Shown: one piece after another, positions 63,441 to 64,000 of the stretch
Numbering within the stretch: position 1 is the first letter of the stretch
How the letters are laid out: each line of letters opens with the position of its first letter
Assembly (NCBI GenBank): GCA_016745035.1
Contig: JADGDE010000003.1
Span: 186,001 to 250,000, forward strand
From: Thiotrichales bacterium
Lineage (GTDB): Bacteria > Pseudomonadota > Gammaproteobacteria > Beggiatoales > Beggiatoaceae
Direction of reading: 5' to 3'
Length of the DNA: 64,000 nt
Made by a program: the position numbers and the translations under genes
Notes under the pieces: model-generated
What the model saw: only the letters and a program-made list of their open reading frames with translations
Told to the model about the DNA's origin: nothing
Database searches by the model: none

Positions 63441-63490
63441 AAGGCATAGGATGCACCTCAACATAAAACATGATTCCTATGCCTTCTTTT
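63441..63490 (+). terminator. Rho-independent terminator of the porin gene
   Basis: AAGGCATAGGA (63441-63451) pairs with TCCTATGCCTT (63475-63485), followed by CTTTT. It lies 7 bases after the stop. The loop is long (23 bases) but the stem is perfect over 11 bp. Confidence 0.75.
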
Positions 63491-63495
63491 TAACG

Positions 63496-63622
63496 GGTGT
63501 GACGCAAAGGTTTCTCAATACCCCAAAAGGTAAAAAAACCGTCATTGCTGCACGGCTAAATACCTCTAGGCAGGTAGAAAACCACAATATTGAGACAAAC
63601 ACGGGCTTAGTGCGTCACAGCA
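63496..63622 (-). repeat. MITE-like dispersed repeat, full-length copy
   Basis: Begins GGTGTGACGCAAAGGTTTC and ends TTAGTGCGTCACAGCA; it carries CCCCAAAAGGTAAAAAAACC, ACGGCTAAATACC and AGGCAGGT in the order expected for the inverse of the 57.7 kb copies. It starts directly after the porin terminator. Confidence 0.85.
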
Positions 63623-63731
63623 ATTTTTAATACAGTTCTCCAAAGCGGCTTAAGCAGGAGCGAGTGTGAATGTTCACATGTGCCTTGTGTAGCATTCTCC
63701 AACACCATTCAATCTGAATTAAGCATCTTTA

Positions 63732-63763
63732 CACACTAGGTTTCATCTCCTAGTGTGCTTTTT
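63732..63763 (+). terminator. Terminator hairpin upstream of the metE stop
   Basis: CACACTAGG (63732-63740) and CCTAGTGTG (63749-63757) with an 8-base loop, followed by CTTTTT on the plus strand. No plus-strand gene precedes it within 110 bases, apart from the repeat, so it may end a small RNA or back up the porin terminator. Confidence 0.65.
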
Positions 63764-63765
63764 AT

Positions 63766-64000
63766 TCATTTTCTTAAGGTTTGACTGACCTGCACCATAT
63801 TCGTCAACGCCGCCTCAACCTCATCCCATTGGCGGGTTTTTAATCCACAATCAGGGTTGACCCATAAGCGTTCCGCAGGAATGCGTTGTGTGGCTTTTTG
63901 CATCAAAGTTATCATTGATTCAACCGTGGGAATATTCGGTGAGTGAATATCATAAACGCCAGGACCGATGTCATTGGGATATTGAAACTCGTCAAATACA
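63766..64000 (-). CDS. metE: MetE, cobalamin-independent methionine synthase, C-terminal 78 residues only
   Basis: Only the 3' end lies in the window. The translation has [36 protein letters not shown] (the cysteine is a zinc ligand) and ends [20 protein letters not shown] before a TGA. This matches the C-terminus of E. coli MetE closely. It transfers a methyl group from 5-methyltetrahydrofolate to homocysteine. Any upstream B12 riboswitch would lie outside the window. Confidence 0.95.
   Translation of the reverse strand, partial: VFDEFQYPNDIGPGVYDIHSPNIPTVESMITLMQKATQRIPAERLWVNPDCGLKTRQWDEVEAALTNMVQVSQTLRK

Overview
The window is chromosomal DNA of a gammaproteobacterium with roughly mid-40s GC, judged by eye. 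The core genes (rplU-rpmA, infA, mrcB-like PBP1b, ubiD, pgsA, lapB, trmB, tex, plsY, metE) are of gammaproteobacterial type. A DsrE-family protein under a TetR regulator, two PD-(D/E)XK paralogues with EKGLEKG-type tails, a secreted protein with cysteine-rich repeats and many dispersed palindromic repeats suggest a large-genome sulfur bacterium of the Thiotrichales/Beggiatoa kind. That placement is inference; no rRNA or tRNA gene was found.

Layout. 1-5.3 kb: amgK-like sugar kinase (cut by the window edge) behind cheB-cheD-cheR, with divergent cheW and a secreted coiled-coil, Cys-rich protein. 5.2-8.6 kb: five-PAS GGDEF-EAL protein. 9.0-9.9 kb: rplU-rpmA behind a good sigma70 promoter and a structured leader. 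10-19.2 kb: vWA protein with calcium-binding repeats, an unknown cytoplasmic protein, a DNRLRE plus sugar-dehydrogenase fusion, ubiD and PBP1b. 19.4-26 kb: TetR and DsrE with a perfect operator palindrome, an HTH-ferredoxin-reductase fusion with OsmC, a GCS2-type ligase and two lytic transglycosylases. 26-30 kb: tandem PD-(D/E)XK genes reading into a type I secretion ATPase. 30-37 kb: a DEDDh exonuclease-ATPase fusion coupled to pgsA, LMW phosphatase, infA, PHP phosphoesterase, orphan ABC ATPase and lapB. 37-40 kb: a membrane-anchored STAND NTPase bounded by palindromic elements. 40-46 kb: nitroreductase, small phosphatase-like protein, dicarboxylate symporter and two secreted proteins (one DUF4114/LruC). 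46.6-51 kb: a six-gene operon DegQ-DUF1538-DUF1538-PII-like-CBS-PlsY. 51-58 kb: ankyrin protein, trmB, permuted NlpC/P60, GldG-like protein, peptide-binding protein and carbamoyltransferase. 58-64 kb: tex, tpm, SPFH-tail-like protein, porin and the 3' end of metE.

The best candidates for something undescribed are the exonuclease-ATPase fusion (30086-32437), the STAND protein (37142-39895), the HTH-[2Fe-2S]-reductase fusion with eroded flavin and nucleotide motifs (20876-22324), and a family of MITE-like elements with TGATGTGACGCA-type ends found at nine places, three of them in a 138-bp-period tandem array at 57711-58113. Several of these elements touch or supply stop codons of neighbouring genes. 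No transposase, integrase, CRISPR array or prophage was seen.
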